Source of the DNA: Microscilla marina ATCC 23134
GTDB taxonomy: Bacteria > Bacteroidota > Bacteroidia > Cytophagales > Microscillaceae
Length of the DNA stretch: 64,000 bases
Direction: 5' to 3'
Assembly (NCBI RefSeq): GCF_000169175.1
Contig: NZ_AAWS01000037.1
Span: 1 to 64,000, forward strand
This document shows, one piece after another, positions 53,595 through 62,180 of this stretch. A program made the position numbers and the translations under genes. The notes under the pieces are model-generated. The model had not been told where the DNA came from, ran no database searches, and saw only the letters and a list, made by a program, of their open reading frames with translations. The number at the start of each line of letters is the position of its first letter. The stretch's first letter is position 1.

Positions 53595-54041
53595 TCAGGC
53601 AATGGCATTGACTGATTTAGTATGAGGTTGGCGGTTTTGCACAATGTTCATGTACTTTAAAAGCACCTTGCTTCGGGTAGCTAGAGCACGCGCATAAAAT
53701 TTTTTCATCAAGTCTTGGTCCTTAAAAATGTTTAAAAAATCGCTCATAAACTTCTTTTGAGGAATAGAAGCAACTTGTACCGCAGAATGAAGATTTTGTT
53801 TGAGAAGTTCCTTGGCAATTTTGGGGTGATGTTCTCCCAATAGCCGAAGCAGGCGTTGATAAGCTTTTACTTGTTTCAAGACCTTTGGTTGGTCTTTTTT
53901 AGAGATTTTACTCCAGTTCAAGCTTTCCAACTCTTTTGCACTCAGTAGGTTAAAAGTTTTAAAGTCAACTTTTTTGTTCTGGCGAAGCAACTTATTGAGT
54001 TGTTCTAAGGAGTTATCCTTTGCAGTTGATTTTGTAGGCAT
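53595..54041 (-). CDS. Stand-alone TcA-module-like protein
   Basis: The 148-residue soluble helical protein includes the segment SAKELESLNWSKISKKDQPK followed by VLKQVKAYQRLLRLLGEHHP and KELLKQNLHSAVQVASIPQK. As I recall, it resembles an internal helical module of large neuraminidase-like or TcA-like Tc proteins (AYQRLLRL..A..LL..G..SA.QIA). The N-terminus is basic and the C-terminus has KYMNIVQNRQPHTKS. It lies directly upstream of the giant TcA-like gene on the same strand, separated by 317 bp that contain a repeat element. It may be a fragment or duplicate of a TcA module, or an assembly partner. The homology is inference. Confidence 0.7.
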   Translation of the reverse strand: MPTKSTAKDNSLEQLNKLLRQNKKVDFKTFNLLSAKELESLNWSKISKKDQPKVLKQVKAYQRLLRLLGEHHPKIAKELLKQNLHSAVQVASIPQKKFMSDFLNIFKDQDLMKKFYARALATRSKVLLKYMNIVQNRQPHTKSVNAIA

Positions 54042-55130
54042 ATCTGTTAAGTTATTGCGATAGATTTGAATATTAATATATGTAGAATATTTGAATGGCT
54101 AAGAATTAAAATAAAAAATATGGATCCATGTTTTTTATTTAATATAATATCAAATTTGTTTAAAATTTATATCCTGTTCTTGTTACCGGGATCGTCAATA
54201 AGTCAGAGGTTGGATGGTTCAATGACGACTTGTTTGGTAATTTGAAGTGTCAATGTGGGCTTTGAAAGTAATATAGACTTGAGTAAGGATTTCATACAAT
54301 TCTTATTTTAAGTGGTTTGTTTTAAAGATAAGAACTTCTTACTGTCGATGTAATGTTTTTTTTTGAAAAATTATTAAAAAAATCATCATGTATCACGGTA
54401 TATGATGGCTAAATATTAGAAGTATTAGGCATTACTATAAGCTCGAATTTAACCTTATGTAGTATGCTAAAAATGTGCTTTGTATGGTTAAAAAGCTTTT
54501 TTGAAGTATTTACACGTTCAGTGAAATTACCATACATTTGAAAATCAAATTTACTACAAAACAATGTCCTTATGGTAATTATTACATCACTAAAAGTTGA
54601 ACTCTATTTGTTATACCAGAAAGTTATTGTTGTTTGTAAATTTCCTTGTATCCATGATTTATGAGTAATCAGCTTGTTATTTGATTTTTAGTACCGTGTT
54701 GTTGTACTACCATTTCTAAATGAGTTTGTTCAAGTTCAGTCAAATCAACAGGGTATTTTTTGTTTGGTATAAGTTTCTGGTGTTTGGGTGAAGATATTAA
54801 CCTATTCCTAAATAAACTATTGACTAAGGAACATGTTCAAAATAAGTGTCGAGATTGAGGTCATAAACTCAAGGCTGACTGAGGCACTTTTTGCGGGCAA
54901 GGCAACATCCGGGGGATGTTGAGCCAGACCGTGGGACGGTACCACGGACAATAAAAGCTCATAGTCCCGGCGGAACTGCCGGGGTAACGAAAGTCAGGGA
55001 AGAGGATATGTTCTAAACCGGACAGTTATTGCGATCACGTTCCTAAGTACTGGGTGAATTTTAAACCTGCTCTTAATTTATCGTTAATAAACAGCGTGCT
55101 AATAAATTTAAAGAATGGCTGGGCAAATGG
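54042..55130. other. Long AT-rich intergenic region with a structured repeat
   Basis: Of these 1089 bases, about 54042-54825 is AT-rich with no ORF and no clear motif. The 218-bp GC-rich repeat element follows at 54827-55044, and then about 85 bases lead to the TIGR02452 gene's 3' end. It is the longest non-coding stretch of the window and borders the TcA cluster. Confidence 0.6.
54827..55044. repeat. 218-bp inverted-repeat element with a multi-hairpin GC-rich core
   Basis: The ends AGGAACATG (54827-54835) and CACGTTCCT (55036-55044) are an inverted repeat with one mismatch. The core folds as follows: CTGACT (54875-54880) pairs with AGTCAG (54992-54997) and encloses CAACATCC/GGATGTTG (54903-54921), CCGTGG/CCACGG (54929-54947) within a GAGC/GCTC helix, and CCCGGC/GCCGGG (54966-54983). 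It is far more GC-rich than its surroundings. A shortened copy lies at 53302-53375. It could be a MITE or a structured RNA gene. Confidence 0.65.
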
Positions 55131-56132
55131 TTAATCAAATACCTGTTGAAAAGGAATTAAATTACCCTCTGGGTTATGGGCTTTCCAAGCGTTATGATCA
55201 TCTATAATAGCAAATATTACAGATTTAAACCGTTCGTTAAAATCTGTTTCGGCTAAAACTTCCTTAAACAACTGTGCCATATGGTGAGGAGGGTTTTTGA
55301 AAGCTCCACAACCAAAGGCGCTCAAAATTAAGCAATCGTGTTGGTGCAGGGCTGCCATTTTTAGTATGGTTCTAATCTTATGCTTAGTAAATTCTATCTG
55401 AGGGGGTGTTAGCCAATTTCGTCCATTGCGTGATTCTACTTTGGGGTGAGCAATGGCAGGTACAGTTACAATAGACAAGGTAAAAGGCTGGGCAAGCAAA
55501 GCATAGCCACTATGCTCTGATGACCTAAAAAATAATACATCAGGCGAATAAATACCTCCAGCTTGAGCTGGAATAGGGTATCGGTGTTTCCCATGTTTGT
55601 GAATACCATATTGAGGAGCAAAGTCAGCGTATTGATACAGTGAGGTGTATAAATTAGAGCGACGAAATAGGTTTTCTTCCTGAGCGCCTGCTCCGCGAAT
55701 AACTGCTCCACCCGGAGTATTACCATTTGCCATATTCAATACCACAGGATTAAACCCTAGTTTTTGCATAGTTTGCCCTACTTCTATGCAGTCTGCCTGA
55801 ATGACTTGGTAAGCAGTAATGTATGGAGTAGTTATCTCTGGTAGTACTAAAGTATGGGTATCAGGGTAAAATTTTGAGTCTTGCCAAATATGTAACAGAT
55901 CAGTAAAGTCCTTCAGCATAATAGTTTTCCCATTAGCTACATATTGCCCTGCTTTAATCACTTCTACAGTATGATCAAATACTTTTTTGCGTGACACCCT
56001 AAAGCCTATTTGAGATTTAGAACCTTGCTTAAACTCTGCAACCCATTTTTTGTAGTCCCAGGTAAGGGGAGTCTTGTTTATTAGATATTCTTCCATAATT
56101 GATTTGATGAGCTTTTTGGTCATTATTTTCAT
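55131..56132 (-). CDS. TIGR02452 family PARG-like macrodomain protein
   Basis: The 333-residue protein starts at the ATG at 56132, the first start after the rho terminator; a reading from 56219 would cross that terminator, and ATGs at 56123 or 56096 are also possible. The macrodomain carries NMANGNTPGGAVIRGAGAQE followed by ENLFRRSNLY, the GGG-x(6-8)-QEE signature of bacterial poly(ADP-ribose) glycohydrolases with Ala for the third Gly and the catalytic Glu pair intact. CLILSAFGCGAFKNPPHHMA is the second conserved block. Such enzymes remove or bind ADP-ribose. It lies between the TcA cluster and rho. Activity is likely from the motifs, the substrate is not known. Confidence 0.88.
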   Translation of the reverse strand: MKIMTKKLIKSIMEEYLINKTPLTWDYKKWVAEFKQGSKSQIGFRVSRKKVFDHTVEVIKAGQYVANGKTIMLKDFTDLLHIWQDSKFYPDTHTLVLPEITTPYITAYQVIQADCIEVGQTMQKLGFNPVVLNMANGNTPGGAVIRGAGAQEENLFRRSNLYTSLYQYADFAPQYGIHKHGKHRYPIPAQAGGIYSPDVLFFRSSEHSGYALLAQPFTLSIVTVPAIAHPKVESRNGRNWLTPPQIEFTKHKIRTILKMAALHQHDCLILSAFGCGAFKNPPHHMAQLFKEVLAETDFNERFKSVIFAIIDDHNAWKAHNPEGNLIPFQQVFD

Positions 56133-56141
56133 CAATACACA

Positions 56142-56174
56142 TAAAAAAAATCTCCGAAGATATCTCCGGAGATT
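56142..56174 (-). terminator. Terminator of rho
   Basis: On the minus strand AATCTCCG pairs with CGGAGATT (arms 56167-56174 and 56149-56156) with a 10-nt loop, followed by a run of T residues at 56143-56148. It lies 38 bases after the rho stop codon. Confidence 0.88.
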
Positions 56175-56211
56175 CAATAATTTATAAGAAATAAAACAGT
56201 GGGCTGTTATA

Positions 56212-57804
56212 TTATCCATTCATCGAAATCAAGAATTCCATGTTATTTCTGGTACCCTTCATTTTATCTAATAAGAAGTCCATGGCTTCATTAGAGTTCA
56301 TGTCGTCCATGTATTTACGCAATATCCATACACGCTGTAGTTCTTCTTTATCCATTAATAAGTCTTCGCGGCGAGTACCAGAAGCAGGAACATCAATGGC
56401 AGGATAAACACGTTTGTTAGATAGTTTACGGTCAAGTTGAAGCTCCATGTTACCAGTACCTTTAAATTCTTCAAAGATTACTTCGTCCATTTTAGAGCCT
56501 GTTTCTATCAATGCAGTAGCAATGATAGTCAAAGAACCTCCATTTTCAACGTTACGAGCTGCCCCAAAGAAACGCTTAGGTTTGTGCAGTGCATTGGCAT
56601 CTACACCACCCGTTAAGATTTTACCAGATGAAGGAACAACCGTGTTATAAGCGCGTGCTAAACGAGTAATAGAGTCAAGCAATATTACTACATCATGTCC
56701 ACACTCTACCATACGTTTTGCTTTGCCCAATACAATCTGAGCAATTTTTACGTGACGTTCAGCTTGCTCATCAAATGTAGACGAAATTACCTCGGCGCGT
56801 ACACTGCGTGCCATATCGGTTACTTCCTCTGGGCGTTCGTCTACTAACAATACAATGAGATATACCTCTGGGTGATTAGTGGCAATAGCATTGGCAATAT
56901 TTTTAAGCAAAACAGTTTTACCTGTTTTTGGTTGGGCTACAATCATCCCTCTTTGACCTTTACCGATAGGGGCAAATAAATCAAGTATACGGGTAGACAT
57001 TTCATTGCTTGAAGCGCTCAAATTGAGGCGTTCTTGTGGGAACAAAGGTGTGAGGTATTCAAAAGGAATACGATCTCTGATTTCTTCTGTGGTTTTTCCG
57101 TTGATGTTCTCAACCCTTAAAAGTGCAAAGTATTTTTCACCTTCTTTTGGGGGTCTTATTTGTCCTCTGATAGTATCCCCTGTTTTTAGACCAAATAATT
57201 TAATCTGAGAAGGAGAAACATAAATATCATCAGGACTGGCAAGGTAGTTATAATCAGACGAGCGCAAGAAACCATAACCATCTTGCATAATTTCAAGAAC
57301 TCCCTCATTTTCAATCAAACCGTCAAAATCACGGATAGAAAACGAATTGCTATTCTTTTTGCTGCTACTCTGACTTTTACCACTGCTTGCTTCCTTGGGC
57401 TCAGCTTTAGATTTTGCCGGAGCACCAAGATCGTTATTTACTGGGTTGTCAAACAACATAGGGTCATTGCCCATGTCAAAGTTAAAGTCTTCTTGCTCAG
57501 CTTTCTTTCCATTATTAGCTGTGCTTGCCACTTTAGGTTCTTTTTCTCTGCTACTTTCAGATTTGGTGCGACTTCTCTTACGAGGCTTGCTAGAAGTGTC
57601 ACTCTTTTTTTCTTGAACTTTTGGTGTTGCTTCTTTTTCTTTTATAGGAAGGACTTTTTCTTCGGGTAAGATCGCCTGTTGATCTAAAATTTTGTAAATC
57701 AACTCCTTTTTAGTCAATTTCTTGAAGTTTTTTACTTGTAGTTGTTCGGCGATTTCTCTTAACTCCGAAAGAAGCTTTAAGTTTAGTTCTTCGATGTTAT
57801 ACAT
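56212..57804 (-). CDS. rho: Transcription termination factor Rho
   Basis: At 530 residues this Rho is longer than the 420-residue standard because of a disordered Lys/Ser/Glu-rich insertion of about 110 residues (residues 45-155) between the N-terminal helical domain ([13 protein letters not shown]-like, here [20 protein letters not shown]) and the RNA-binding cold-shock domain. [20 protein letters not shown] at about 168-187 is the RNP1 segment, and [21 protein letters not shown] follows at about 190. The ATPase part has [20 protein letters not shown] as Walker A (near residue 280) and [17 protein letters not shown] as Walker B. The Q-loop KTG and R-loop regions are intact. Such insertions are usual in Bacteroidota. 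It has its own terminator and is divergent from serS. Confidence 0.97.
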   Translation of the reverse strand: MYNIEELNLKLLSELREIAEQLQVKNFKKLTKKELIYKILDQQAILPEEKVLPIKEKEATPKVQEKKSDTSSKPRKRSRTKSESSREKEPKVASTANNGKKAEQEDFNFDMGNDPMLFDNPVNNDLGAPAKSKAEPKEASSGKSQSSSKKNSNSFSIRDFDGLIENEGVLEIMQDGYGFLRSSDYNYLASPDDIYVSPSQIKLFGLKTGDTIRGQIRPPKEGEKYFALLRVENINGKTTEEIRDRIPFEYLTPLFPQERLNLSASSNEMSTRILDLFAPIGKGQRGMIVAQPKTGKTVLLKNIANAIATNHPEVYLIVLLVDERPEEVTDMARSVRAEVISSTFDEQAERHVKIAQIVLGKAKRMVECGHDVVILLDSITRLARAYNTVVPSSGKILTGGVDANALHKPKRFFGAARNVENGGSLTIIATALIETGSKMDEVIFEEFKGTGNMELQLDRKLSNKRVYPAIDVPASGTRREDLLMDKEELQRVWILRKYMDDMNSNEAMDFLLDKMKGTRNNMEFLISMNG

Positions 57805-58360
57805 AGGAAATATTTTGTGAAATTAATACGCATTGAAACGATTAAGTTGAACAATTAAATATTTGGATATAAATAAGAAATGTAGGTTTCTATATCAGGA
57901 GAGTGTATTTGCTTTCTCACTACTATAGTGTAAATATCTTGTTATTTACATTACCTTCTCACACTAGGCAAATGAGTTTAATGTTAAATCAAAAATAAAA
58001 GTATGATTGTTTTAATAGCTTATCCAAGATGCTGGACAAGTACTCAATTCTATAATATGGTTAAAATTTGCAAAGAAAGAAGATACCATTGAAAATACCC
58101 TTTACCCACAATAGACCTTTGGTGTAGAAATGAGGCTCAATTCACGCTTAGGAGATTTTGCACGGCAAGTTTACGAAAAAACCAATAACTAAAAAATGAA
58201 TGTAAATTTTTTTTAAGTTTTTTGTAATTAGTGCAATTTTTATGGGGATAATAAAGAGTGTTTTGATGGTAAATTTATAGATTTGCGTCTCTTACTGATA
58301 CAAACATAATAACTTGACACGATTTTTCAAAATTTTTATATACAAATATAAATACTGATT
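57805..58360. other. Divergent rho/serS promoter region
   Basis: The 556 AT-rich bases separate two divergent housekeeping genes. A TAGATTTG box at 58278-58285 fits the -7 consensus for serS, but the nearest TTTG (58262-58265) is only 12 bp upstream, closer than expected. No ORF, repeat or T-box structure is visible. Confidence 0.5.
58278..58285 (+). promoter_or_regulatory. Candidate -7 box of serS
   Basis: TAGATTTG matches TAnnTTTG and would place the transcript start about 70 nt before the serS ATG. The -33 element is not convincing. Confidence 0.35.
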
Positions 58361-59635
58361 ATGTTACAGATTCCGCACATCCGCACCCACCAACAAAAGG
58401 TTATAGAAGGATTACAAAAGCGGGGAGTAAAAAACGCCGAGGATTTGGTAGACCAAGTTTTGGAGTATGATACCCAAAGAAAAAATACGCAAACAAAACT
58501 AGACAACCTCAAAGCTTCTTCTAATAACCAGGCAAAGCGTATTGGGCAATTGATGAAGCAAGGCAAAAAAGTAGAAGCTGACAAATTAAAACAACAGGTT
58601 GGAGGCAGCAAGCAAGAGGTAAAAGATCTTGAGGCCAAGTTGAAGATTGTAAGCAACAAACGCGACGAAGTTTTATATAAACTCCCAAACATTCCTCACC
58701 CAAGTGTGCCTAAAGGTAATACTGATGCAGATAACAAGGTAGAATCTGAGCATGGATCTGTTCCTACACTACACGACAAAGCAGTGCCACATTGGGACTT
58801 AATTAAACAGTATGATATTATAGACTTTGAGGTAGGAACAAAAATTACTGGAGCAGGCTTTCCGGTATATAAAGGGAAAGGCGCCAGACTACAGCGTGCT
58901 TTGATAAACTTCTTTTTAGATGAGGCAGTCAACGCGGGTTATAGTGAGGTTATTCCTCCGTATTTGGTCAATCAAGATTCTGGTTTTGGTACAGGGCAAT
59001 TACCAGACAAAGATGGGCAAATGTATCATGCCCAAGAAGATGGTTTGTACCTAATACCCACAGCTGAGGTGCCTATTACTAATATGTATCGTGACGTAAT
59101 TGTAGAAGAAACAGATTTGCCAATCAAGCATGTAGGTTATACCCCTTGTTTTCGCCGAGAAGCAGGTGCATGGGGAGCGCAAGTACGTGGATTAAATCGC
59201 TTACACCAATTTGATAAAGTAGAGATTGTTCAAATACAACATCCTGAAAAATCTTATGAAACATTAAACGAGATGTGTACGCATGTACAGGGACTATTGC
59301 AGAAATTAGATTTGCCTTACCGCGTGCTCAGGTTATGTAGTGGTGACTTGGGTTTTACGTCAGCACTTACTTTTGATATGGAGGTGTACTCTGCTGCTCA
59401 AAAGCGTTGGTTGGAAGTAAGTTCTGTAAGTAACTTTGAAACCTTTCAGGCAAACAGAATGAAACTACGTTATAGAACAGGAGATAATAAGAAGCATTTT
59501 ACCCATACTTTGAATGGTAGTGCACTAGCCTTACCACGTATAGTGGCAGCGTTGTTAGAAAACAATCAAACACCAGAAGGCATTAAGGTACCAGCTGTAT
59601 TACAGCCGTATACTGGATTTGATATAATTAACTAG
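58361..59635 (+). CDS. serS: Seryl-tRNA synthetase
   Basis: This class II synthetase of 424 residues charges tRNA-Ser (and tRNA-Sec where present). Residues 1-115 form the long antiparallel coiled coil that binds the tRNA variable arm. The catalytic domain has PTAEVPITNMYRD near 232, motif 2 in FRREAGAWGAQVRGLNRLHQ near 263-282, the serine-binding TxE of PTAE, and motif 3 in NGSALALPRIVAALLENNQ near 388-406. The length and start (MLQIPHIR) are standard. It is divergent from rho, and a perfect hairpin terminator follows at 59657-59688. Confidence 0.97.
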   Translation: MLQIPHIRTHQQKVIEGLQKRGVKNAEDLVDQVLEYDTQRKNTQTKLDNLKASSNNQAKRIGQLMKQGKKVEADKLKQQVGGSKQEVKDLEAKLKIVSNKRDEVLYKLPNIPHPSVPKGNTDADNKVESEHGSVPTLHDKAVPHWDLIKQYDIIDFEVGTKITGAGFPVYKGKGARLQRALINFFLDEAVNAGYSEVIPPYLVNQDSGFGTGQLPDKDGQMYHAQEDGLYLIPTAEVPITNMYRDVIVEETDLPIKHVGYTPCFRREAGAWGAQVRGLNRLHQFDKVEIVQIQHPEKSYETLNEMCTHVQGLLQKLDLPYRVLRLCSGDLGFTSALTFDMEVYSAAQKRWLEVSSVSNFETFQANRMKLRYRTGDNKKHFTHTLNGSALALPRIVAALLENNQTPEGIKVPAVLQPYTGFDIIN

Positions 59636-59652
59636 AAGTTAGATTATAAGAG

Positions 59653-59690
59653 AAAAGAAAAAATAATCTTTTCAGAGATTATTTTTTCTT
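59653..59690. terminator. Perfect 13-bp bidirectional terminator
   Basis: GAAAAAATAATCT (59657-59669) is exactly complementary to AGATTATTTTTTC (59676-59688) with a 6-nt loop. The arms supply the T-runs for both serS and the convergent TerB-like gene, whose stop codon lies in the right arm. Confidence 0.8.
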
Positions 59691-60065
59691 TCTTACCAAC
59701 ATCATTAACTCCTTTTGAACACTCCAGTCTTTGGCAAGTTTAAGCATGGCAGTTGCTTCCATCTCTGTTACATACCCTTTAGCGTTATTAGCCTCCCATA
59801 CCATACTAAGGTAGTTTAACCTGGTTTCTTTATCCAAATTACCCACTACTTCATTTAAATACTCTCTGGCACGCTCAAAAGCCGTATAATAATCAAGAGA
59901 AATAAAGTCATTTGCCCACTTTAGCTCTTCCCAGGCATCAAATCTTTCAGCCGTAGAATCCAGTATTTGTTGCTCTTCTTTGTCTAACCCATGATAGTGG
60001 AAAATCACAGATTTTAATAACAAAATTGCTTTCTTCTCATCACTAGTCATTACTTTGCTTGTCAT
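59679..60065 (-). CDS. TerB-like small helical protein
   Basis: A 128-residue acidic, soluble, all-helical protein with the TerB-fold layout: KKAILLLKSVIFHYHGLDKE at residues 11-30, a central helix pair (ERAREYLNEVVGNLDKETRL) and WEANNAKGYVTEMEATAMLK near residues 92-111. The Asp-Gly turn of classic TerB is replaced by weaker G-x-x-x-x-E loops, so metal binding is uncertain. It is similar in size and design to the protein at 4136-4516. It converges with serS and lies 90 bp downstream of the 44-codon ORF. Function is unknown. Confidence 0.65.
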   Translation of the reverse strand: MTSKVMTSDEKKAILLLKSVIFHYHGLDKEEQQILDSTAERFDAWEELKWANDFISLDYYTAFERAREYLNEVVGNLDKETRLNYLSMVWEANNAKGYVTEMEATAMLKLAKDWSVQKELMMLVRKKK

Positions 60066-60155
60066 TGTTTTAATGGTATTTATAGCTATTGATCTATCTT
60101 AACATACTGAATAAAAGCTTGGTAATATAGCTTTTATTATAGTGGTAGATGTTAC

Positions 60156-60290
60156 TTATCTACCATTCGCATGAATTGTTCCAATAAGATAATGCAAGGT
60201 ATTTATCATACCAACCTTCGCAATTACTTTTTCAGTTTTGGTTTTCAACTCATCATTGATTGAGCTGGATGATGTTTGCAATTTAGTCAT
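60156..60290 (-). CDS. 44-residue small protein coupled to the cyclase gene
   Basis: The frame begins with an ATG one nucleotide after the cyclase stop codon (TAG-T-ATG), a spacing typical of translational coupling, and ends at 60156. It encodes MTKLQTSSSSINDELKTKTE, then KVIAKVGMINTLHYLIGTIH and ANGR: a polar Ser/Lys-rich start and a short hydrophobic helix, perhaps membrane-associated. It is short, so chance is possible. The coupling, the composition and the absence of stops support it modestly. No function is known. Confidence 0.4.
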   Translation of the reverse strand: MTKLQTSSSSINDELKTKTEKVIAKVGMINTLHYLIGTIHANGR

Positions 60291-60291
60291 A

Positions 60292-61047
60292 CTAAATTTT
60301 ACTAAGCGGATAAATTATAGGTTTACTAGGGCTTGCATCGCTCCACAAACTAATTACTTGTAAGTTGAGTAAATACAACCCATCAGGAACGGTTGAATTT
60401 ACATAAACCAATTCAGTAATTGTACTATCCTTGCGAGTTTTTTCAGGATGCTGCCAAAAAGCCCGGTGACACAATAACTTTCCTCCATCTACTTCTCTGT
60501 CTACTGAAGGCAAGTCAACTAATAAATGTTTTACCTTGTGATCAGCCAGAAACTTACCAATGCTTGCTTCCAGGTAGGGAGGGTTACTCCCTGAGTATTG
60601 TCTGGTAAGCTTATCAGGAGTATTAGGTGTTGTTCTAATAATCACAGCCTCAGGCATTTGTTGAAGCATATTATTTTTTAAGTCTTGCAAGGTTACTAAC
60701 TGATCTTCACCTTGTTGATGTACTGGAAGAGTTACCAGGTGACACACAAACATATATTCTTTCAAACAATTGTATATATTAGCACTATTGTCTGCCGACA
60801 AATGACCATAGCACTCGGTATGAGTACCATTGCCGTGGGGAGTAAGAGTTATTTTTTGGTAATTAACTACCCCGCCTCTGGCAACACTACCAATAAAATC
60901 ACCCATTTCATAAGTTTCAAAACCAACTTTGTCTGCATAATAACAGTTGGCAGAATCTTCATTCAGTATCATTGAAATATCAATAGGTTCGCTAGGATTG
61001 AAACTATAATCCTGACCTAAATACTGTATTTTTATGGGTGAAATCAT
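60292..61047 (-). CDS. Cyclase-family metal hydrolase (kynurenine formamidase-like)
   Basis: A 251-residue protein of the putative cyclase family, which includes kynurenine formamidase KynB. The metal-binding motif lies at residues 71-82, HGNGTHTECYGH; compared with HxGTHxDxPxH, the Asp is Glu and the Pro is Tyr, a variant seen outside true KynB. The sequence PPYLEASIGKFLADHKVKHL and LLVDLPSVDREVDGGKLLCH (the SxDxxxD region) support the fold. It probably hydrolyses an amide or ester in the cytoplasm; a role in tryptophan breakdown is not supported by neighbours. It lies 2 bp after hemW on the same strand. Confidence 0.85.
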   Translation of the reverse strand: MISPIKIQYLGQDYSFNPSEPIDISMILNEDSANCYYADKVGFETYEMGDFIGSVARGGVVNYQKITLTPHGNGTHTECYGHLSADNSANIYNCLKEYMFVCHLVTLPVHQQGEDQLVTLQDLKNNMLQQMPEAVIIRTTPNTPDKLTRQYSGSNPPYLEASIGKFLADHKVKHLLVDLPSVDREVDGGKLLCHRAFWQHPEKTRKDSTITELVYVNSTVPDGLYLLNLQVISLWSDASPSKPIIYPLSKI

Positions 61048-61049
61048 AT

Positions 61050-62180
61050 TTACTCAATAATAAATAAATCAGAAGCTATTTTATCAGCAAACAATTTACC
61101 ATTGTTGGTAAGTTTTAGTACATCATCCTCAAGTTTTAACAACTTTTTATCTATATACTCATGAATGTAACTTTTGTTTTCATAGAGTAAATTTATATCA
61201 AAGTTATGAGAAATTTTGCGCAAATCACAGCCCCAAATCGTTCGTAAACTTGTCATAATATATTCATTTACTTGATTAGCTTTTGATAACTCTTCTTTTT
61301 CAAAAGGAATTGTATTTTTAGCCAAAGCCTGCAGGTATTTACCATTATTAGCTATGTTAAACTGACGTGTAGAACCATTGTAAGAGTGGGCACTAGGGCC
61401 TATGCCAAGGTAAGGGTTTTTTATCCAGTAATTACTGTTATGTTGAGAGTAAAAACCTGGTTTGGCAAAATTTGATATTTCATATTGAGTAAATTGATTC
61501 TGCTCTAAATGTGCAATCAAACTATTAAACTGGTTAGAGGCAAATTCATCATTTATTGGATTGATGAGTTGTTTTTGTAGTTGACGACCAAACACCGTTT
61601 TCTCTTCTATTGTCAGACAATATGCTGAAATATGTTGTACTTGGAGGCTAACTGTTTGTTGTAGATCTTCTTGCCAGACTTTATTGTTTGCCACCGGAAT
61701 AGCGTATATCAGATCTATACTTATATTATCAAACCCTCTATCTTGTGCCATTAAGATGCTTTGCTTGGCTTCAGTAGCATTGTGTGCTCGGTTTAAATAT
61801 TGTAAACAAGCATCTTGGAAAGACTGAGTACCTATACTTAACCTGTTGATTCCCTGTCTTTTAAATAGTAGTAGTTTCTCTTTTGTTAAATCATCAGGGT
61901 TAGCCTCTAAGGTAATCTCTGCGTTAGGCACTACTGAAAATGTGTGGTGTATAGTTTCAAAAATTCCTGCAAGTTCTTGTTCATTCAACAGAGAAGGTGT
62001 GCCACCACCAAAGTAAATTGTGCGTAAACGATTATTGGATAAATAGTTCTTTTGCAGCACAATTTCTTTCTTGATCGCTTCTACAATTAATTTTTTATTA
62101 TTTTGGTTAACGCTAAAATGAAAATCGCAGTAATAGCAAGCTTGCTTACAAAAAGGTATATGAATGTATAAACTAGACAA
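61050..62180 (-). CDS. hemW: HemW-like radical SAM heme chaperone
   Basis: The protein has 376 residues from a TTG at 62180, which gives the usual family start a few residues before YIHIPFCKQACYYCDFHFS; the radical-SAM cysteines are then C11, C15 and C18. An ATG at 62225 would add 15 residues not seen in the family. GGGTPSLLNEQEL, EANPDDLTKEKLLLFKRQGI and RLSIGTQSFQ are family hallmarks. HemW binds heme and inserts it into respiratory proteins, and is often mis-called HemN; the Cys pattern CxxxCxxC followed by YCDF, not YCGC, points to HemW. Its 5' end overlaps that of the divergent Omp85 gene. Confidence 0.88.
   Translation of the reverse strand: MSSLYIHIPFCKQACYYCDFHFSVNQNNKKLIVEAIKKEIVLQKNYLSNNRLRTIYFGGGTPSLLNEQELAGIFETIHHTFSVVPNAEITLEANPDDLTKEKLLLFKRQGINRLSIGTQSFQDACLQYLNRAHNATEAKQSILMAQDRGFDNISIDLIYAIPVANNKVWQEDLQQTVSLQVQHISAYCLTIEEKTVFGRQLQKQLINPINDEFASNQFNSLIAHLEQNQFTQYEISNFAKPGFYSQHNSNYWIKNPYLGIGPSAHSYNGSTRQFNIANNGKYLQALAKNTIPFEKEELSKANQVNEYIMTSLRTIWGCDLRKISHNFDINLLYENKSYIHEYIDKKLLKLEDDVLKLTNNGKLFADKIASDLFIIE

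Noticed and set aside
55131-56219. Longer N-terminus for the TIGR02452 protein from 56219
   Set aside because: It would overlap the rho stop codon and run through the rho terminator, and the extra 29 residues are not protein-family sequence.
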